Source: Allobosea robiniae (lineage in GTDB: Bacteria; Pseudomonadota; Alphaproteobacteria; Rhizobiales; Beijerinckiaceae). From it: a DNA stretch of 64,000 bases. The stretch covers positions 1 to 64,000 of the forward strand of contig NZ_FNBZ01000010.1 of assembly GCF_900102525.1 (NCBI RefSeq). The letters are read 5' to 3'. The notes under the pieces were generated by a model that was given only the letters and a program-made list of their open reading frames with translations, ran no database searches and was not told where the DNA came from. Shown piece by piece: positions 60,494-64,000 of this stretch (positions are counted from its first letter, which is position 1; the number at the start of each line of letters is the position of its first letter). The position numbers and the translations under genes are program-made.

Positions 60494-61189
60494 ATGCTCA
60501 AAATGTTTCTCACCTTCGTTCGTGGCGGCGTCGCCGTCGCCGAGGAGCGCTTCGCCGATCGCAACGCCCTTCTGATCCTCGACCAGCAATTGCGGGACGC
60601 AGCCGGCGCCTTCGAGCGCGCCAAGAAAGCGCTGGCGATCGCAATCGCGCAGGACCGGCAGGAGACCGAACGCCTCGCCTCAAGCAGCACGCGCATCGCC
60701 GATCTGGAAAACCGCGTCGCAGCGGCATTGGGCGCTGGTGACGAAAGCCTCGCCCGGGAGGGCGCCGAGGCGATTGCGGCGCTGGAGGCTGATCGCGAGG
60801 CGGCTTCAAGCGCGCAGGCGCTCTTCGCTACCGAGATCCTCCGCCTGCGCCGTCATGTCGCTCAGGCTCAGGCGCGGATTGCCGAGCTCGATCGCGGCCG
60901 GCGCCTCGCCCGTGCCTCGGAGGCCGTGCGCCAGATGCGGCAGGGCCGGATCGAGCCCGGTCCCGCCCATGAGGCGACGCTGGCCGAAGCCGAGCAGACG
61001 CTGAAGCGGCTGCGGGAGCGCCAGGTCGAGGCTGAGGCGGCGGAGACTGCGCTCGACGAACTCGATGGCGCCGCCGCAATTTCCGTCGCGGAAAAGCTGG
61101 CGGCCAAGGGCTTCGGCCCCCGGCTGCGGACGACCGCCGAGGATGTGCTGGAGCGCCTGCGCCAGCGTGCGCCCGCCCCCGCGAACTGA
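60494..61189 (+). CDS. PspA/IM30 family protein (second paralogue)
   Basis: 231 residues from MLKMFLTFVRGG, with AGGGGAAAG upstream. Nearly entirely coiled-coil helix, beginning with the amphipathic N-terminal helix and VRGGVAVAEERFADRN, as in PspA/IM30 proteins that bind stressed inner membranes. It follows the three operators and is presumably derepressed with the YiaA/B gene. It is not closely similar to the TnpB-linked paralogue. Confidence 0.8.
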   Translation: MLKMFLTFVRGGVAVAEERFADRNALLILDQQLRDAAGAFERAKKALAIAIAQDRQETERLASSSTRIADLENRVAAALGAGDESLAREGAEAIAALEADREAASSAQALFATEILRLRRHVAQAQARIAELDRGRRLARASEAVRQMRQGRIEPGPAHEATLAEAEQTLKRLRERQVEAEAAETALDELDGAAAISVAEKLAAKGFGPRLRTTAEDVLERLRQRAPAPAN

Positions 61190-61228
61190 TCGAGCGGCAA
61201 TCGCATTTCAAACAGGGAGATCGTCATC

Positions 61229-61507
61229 ATGAACCAGAACGTTCAGCCGCATAGCGGCGCCTGGGTCAGCTTCACCTACGCCTCCTTCTTCGCTGCCGGC
61301 GCGATGGTCGCGGCTGGTATCCTGTTCCTGCCGCTCGACTGGTGGGCCAGGGGTTATCTCGCCATGGGTTGCGTCATGCTGGTCCAGTCCTGCATCACCA
61401 TGACCAAGACAGTGCGCGACATGCACGAGGCGTCCAGGCTGGTGAACCGCATCGAGGACGCCCGCACCGAACGCCTGCTGATGGATGCCGGCAAGCCGGC
61501 GCCGTGA
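61229..61507 (+). CDS. YiaA/YiaB family inner-membrane protein
   Basis: 92 residues with two hydrophobic helices (about 15-35 and 40-57), SFTYASFFAAGAMVAAGILF and ARGYLAMGCVMLVQSCITMTKT with the conserved K-TxRD that follows, matching the YiaA/YiaB two-helix domain. Co-transcribed with the PspA-like gene (39-base gap). A membrane-stress role is inferred from the neighbour. Confidence 0.85.
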   Translation: MNQNVQPHSGAWVSFTYASFFAAGAMVAAGILFLPLDWWARGYLAMGCVMLVQSCITMTKTVRDMHEASRLVNRIEDARTERLLMDAGKPAP

Positions 61508-61610
61508 ACCTCGCCGGTAAGCTCCGCTTAACCGCAAGATCGCATCGCCCGCCGCCGGCAAGGATTGCTTTGCGGGGGCGATGCGAACCTTTCTCGAACC
61601 GCGCGAGTGC

Positions 61611-64000
61611 ATGATGTTCGACACCCTGATGCTGAAAAGGCGCTTCGCGCCGCTGTTCTGGGCGCAGTTCTTTTCCGCCTTCAACGACAATTTCCTCAAG
61701 AACGCGCTGGTCTTCATCATCCTCTACCGGCTCGCCGGTTCGCATGGCGAGGCGCTGGTGACGCTGGCGGGCGGGCTCTTCATCCTGCCTTTCTTCCTGC
61801 TCTCCGGCATCGGCGGTCAGATGGCCGACCGCTTCGACAAGGCGATGATGGCGCAGCGCCTGAAGCTGGCCGAGATCGGCGCGGCCGGCGTCGCGGCGCT
61901 CGGCTTCACGCTGCATTCCGTGCCGATGCTCTTCGTCGCGCTCTTCCTGTTCGGCGTCATCGCCGCCCTGTTCGGGCCGATCAAATACGGCATCCTGCCG
62001 GATCACCTGAAGCGCGAGGAACTGCCGGCCGGCAACGCGCTGATCGAAGGCGCGACCTTCATCGCCATCCTGCTCGGCACCATCGCCGGCGGCCTGACGG
62101 CGCGCGAGGGAGGCGATGCCGCCCAGCTCAGCCTGCTCATCATGGTCTTCGCGCTGGCCTGCTGGGTCGCGACTTTGTTTATCCCGAAGACCGGCCCCGC
62201 CGCGCCCGATCTCGTGATCGACCGCAACATCCTGCGCTCGACCCGCGACCTCCTGAAAGACCTCTGGGCTGATGCGCGGCTCTGGCGCACGGGCGTCATG
62301 GTCTCGCTCTTCTGGCTGATCGGCGCCGTCGTGATGGCGCTGCTGCCGGCGCTGGTGAAGAACGGCATGGGCGGCACCGAGATGGTCGTCTCCGCCTATC
62401 TCGCGACCTTCGCGATTGCGATCGCCGTCGGTTCCGGCATCGGCTCCTTCCTGGCGAGCGGGCGCATCGTGCTCCTGCCCGTGCCGGTCGCCGGCATCGT
62501 CATGGGCCTGTTCGCGCTCGATCTCGGCTGGGCCGTGTCCGGCATCATCGCGCATCAGCCGGCGCAGGATATCGGCGTCTTCTTCGGCGGTTCTCCCGCC
62601 TGGCGCGTCGGCATCGACCTTGCCGGTCTCGCCATCGCCGGCGGCATCTTCATCGTGCCGTCCTTCGCCGCGACCCAGGCCTGGGCGCCGGCCGAGAAAC
62701 GCGCCCGCATCGTCGCCGCCGTCAACGTGCTCTCGGCCGCCTTCATGGTCGCCGGCGCGGCGTTCGTTGCCCTGCTGCAGGCGGCAGGCCTGACGCTCAG
62801 CCATCTCTTCCTGCTGATCGGCGCCCTGACCATCGCGGCCTCGGTCTGGATTTTCCGGACGCTACCGACCAATCCGCTCAGCGATTTCCTCTCGATCCTG
62901 TTCCGCGCCTTCTACCGCGTCGAAGTCACCGGCCGCGAGAACATTGCCAAGGCCGGCGACAACGCCATCATCGCGCTGAACCATGTCTCCTTCCTCGATG
63001 CCGCGCTCGCGCTCTCGATCCTCGACAAGGAGCCGGTCTTCGCCATCGACCATGGCATCGCCCAGCGCTGGTGGGTAAAACCCTTCCTGAAGCTGACACG
63101 GGCGATGCCGCTCGATCCGTCACGCCCGCTGGCGACGCGCTCGCTGATCAACGCGGTCAAGAACGGCGAAAGCCTGGTGATCTTCCCGGAAGGGCGCCTC
63201 ACCGTCACCGGCAGCCTGATGAAGGTCTATGACGGCGTCGGCATGATCGCCGAGAAATCCGGCGCTCCGATCGTGCCGGTCCGCATCGAGGGGCTGGAAG
63301 CGACGATCTTCTCGCGCCTGACCCGCGAGCAGGTCCGCCGCCGCTGGTTCCCGAAGGTGCGCGTCACGGTGCTGGACCCGGTCTCGCTGACCGTGCCCGA
63401 CGAGCTCAAGGGCAAGCCGCGCCGCCAGGCTGCGGGCGCCGCGCTCTACCAGATCATGTCGGACCTGATCTTCAAGACCACCGATATAGACCGCAGCGTC
63501 TTCGAGGCTGTTGCCGAAGCCGCCAAGCTCAACGGCAAGGGCCGTGTCGCGGTCGAGGACCCGATCACGGGCACGCTGACCTACAAGCGCCTCCTGATCG
63601 GCGCCGAGGTGCTCGGCCGCAAGCTGATGCCGCTCGCCGGAAAGGGCGAGGCGATCGGCGTGATGCTGCCCAACGCCAATGGCGCGGCCGTGACGCTGCT
63701 CGGCCTGATGTCGGCGGCGCGCGTGCCGGCAATGATCAATTTCACGGCCGGCGCCGGCAACATCGCATCCGCCTGCAAGGCGGCGCAGGTGAAGACCATC
63801 GTCACCTCGCGCGCCTTCGTCGAGAAGGGCCGGATGGGCCCGCTGATCGAGGCGCTCTCGGCGGATGTTAAGGTCGTCTACTTGGAAGACGTCCGCGCCA
63901 CCGTCTCGACCGGCGACAAGCTCAAAGCGCTCTGGCGCCATGGCCATGCGATCGAACAGGCGAAAGGCTCGGACCGCGCCGCGATCCTGTTCACCTCGGG
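61611..64000 (+). CDS. aas: MFS-PlsC-AMP-ligase protein (acyl-ACP phospholipid O-acyltransferase, Aas-type), 3' truncated
   Basis: The frame from ATG at 61611 is open to the last base, about 796 residues so far. Residues 1-425 or so are MFS-type helices (FNDNFLKNALVFIIL, ADRFDKAMM, GPIKYGILPDHL), then a PlsC domain with NHVSFLDA and FPEGRLT, then the start of an AMP-binding ligase, ending in AILFTSG at the ATP-loop. In Aas-like proteins these activities import lysophospholipid and re-acylate it using fatty acids activated in situ. An in-frame ATG at 61581 is an alternative start. The C-terminus is outside the window. Confidence 0.87.
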   Translation, partial: MMFDTLMLKRRFAPLFWAQFFSAFNDNFLKNALVFIILYRLAGSHGEALVTLAGGLFILPFFLLSGIGGQMADRFDKAMMAQRLKLAEIGAAGVAALGFTLHSVPMLFVALFLFGVIAALFGPIKYGILPDHLKREELPAGNALIEGATFIAILLGTIAGGLTAREGGDAAQLSLLIMVFALACWVATLFIPKTGPAAPDLVIDRNILRSTRDLLKDLWADARLWRTGVMVSLFWLIGAVVMALLPALVKNGMGGTEMVVSAYLATFAIAIAVGSGIGSFLASGRIVLLPVPVAGIVMGLFALDLGWAVSGIIAHQPAQDIGVFFGGSPAWRVGIDLAGLAIAGGIFIVPSFAATQAWAPAEKRARIVAAVNVLSAAFMVAGAAFVALLQAAGLTLSHLFLLIGALTIAASVWIFRTLPTNPLSDFLSILFRAFYRVEVTGRENIAKAGDNAIIALNHVSFLDAALALSILDKEPVFAIDHGIAQRWWVKPFLKLTRAMPLDPSRPLATRSLINAVKNGESLVIFPEGRLTVTGSLMKVYDGVGMIAEKSGAPIVPVRIEGLEATIFSRLTREQVRRRWFPKVRVTVLDPVSLTVPDELKGKPRRQAAGAALYQIMSDLIFKTTDIDRSVFEAVAEAAKLNGKGRVAVEDPITGTLTYKRLLIGAEVLGRKLMPLAGKGEAIGVMLPNANGAAVTLLGLMSAARVPAMINFTAGAGNIASACKAAQVKTIVTSRAFVEKGRMGPLIEALSADVKVVYLEDVRATVSTGDKLKALWRHGHAIEQAKGSDRAAILFTS

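Noticed and set aside
1..64000. tRNA, rRNA, CRISPR arrays, prophage
   Set aside because: I looked for conserved tRNA and rRNA segments, regularly spaced repeats and integrase or phage structural genes and found none.

Overview
The window is a stretch of chromosome from a high-GC alphaproteobacterium. The FtsK tail, the many tripartite tricarboxylate and ABC uptake systems, the ATGA/GTGA/TGATG-coupled operons and the style of the intergenic repeat all fit Hyphomicrobiales, most like Bosea. Species assignment is inference. There are 60 complete or partial protein genes, one cobalamin riboswitch, and no tRNA, rRNA, CRISPR array or intact insertion sequence that I can see.

Layout. 1-393: end of ftsK. 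411-6218 (-): Ugp-type ABC transporter with an EEP-family phosphodiesterase and an inositol-monophosphatase-family enzyme. 6374-16595 (-): compact operon of two CMD/AhpD-like proteins, a LysR regulator, a flavin monooxygenase, a peptide/opine-type ABC transporter and a BAAT-like hydrolase. 16728-20341: DUF2182, DUF899, a divergent winged-helix regulator and a beta-propeller protein. 20485-22535: M20 amidohydrolase and an unusual SDR. 22556-32148: two complete TctABC systems around prpD-prpB, with a GntR/FCD regulator and a symmetrical divergent promoter. 32412-33149: 5-formyl-THF cyclo-ligase. 33156-38067: cobalamin riboswitch with btuB-btuF-btuC-btuD. 38141-40757 (+): PlsC-like acyltransferase, CdsA, a small membrane protein and a CDP-alcohol phosphatidyltransferase, a mini phospholipid pathway resembling ynbAB.

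40773-56131 is an amine or amino-alcohol catabolic island. Leftward from a MocR-type regulator run a GMC oxidoreductase, a glutamine-synthetase-like gamma-glutamylating enzyme, an aldehyde dehydrogenase and an iron alcohol dehydrogenase. Rightward run an enolase-superfamily protein, a second aldehyde dehydrogenase, a PuuB-like FAD oxidase and a polyamine-type ABC transporter. The same operator-like element occurs in the MocR/enolase gap and in front of the transporter, tying the two halves together.

56207-61507 is an envelope-stress island: flotillin (YqiK-like), a YqiJ-like membrane protein, a PspA/IM30 protein whose reading frame is fused to the N-terminal part of a TnpB-like protein, a TetR regulator with three palindromic operators, a second PspA/IM30 protein and a YiaA/B protein. 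The TnpB-PspA fusion, with a promoter that predicts a leaderless transcript, is the most unusual object in the window. The window ends inside a large MFS-PlsC-AMP-ligase (Aas-type) gene that is open at base 64000.
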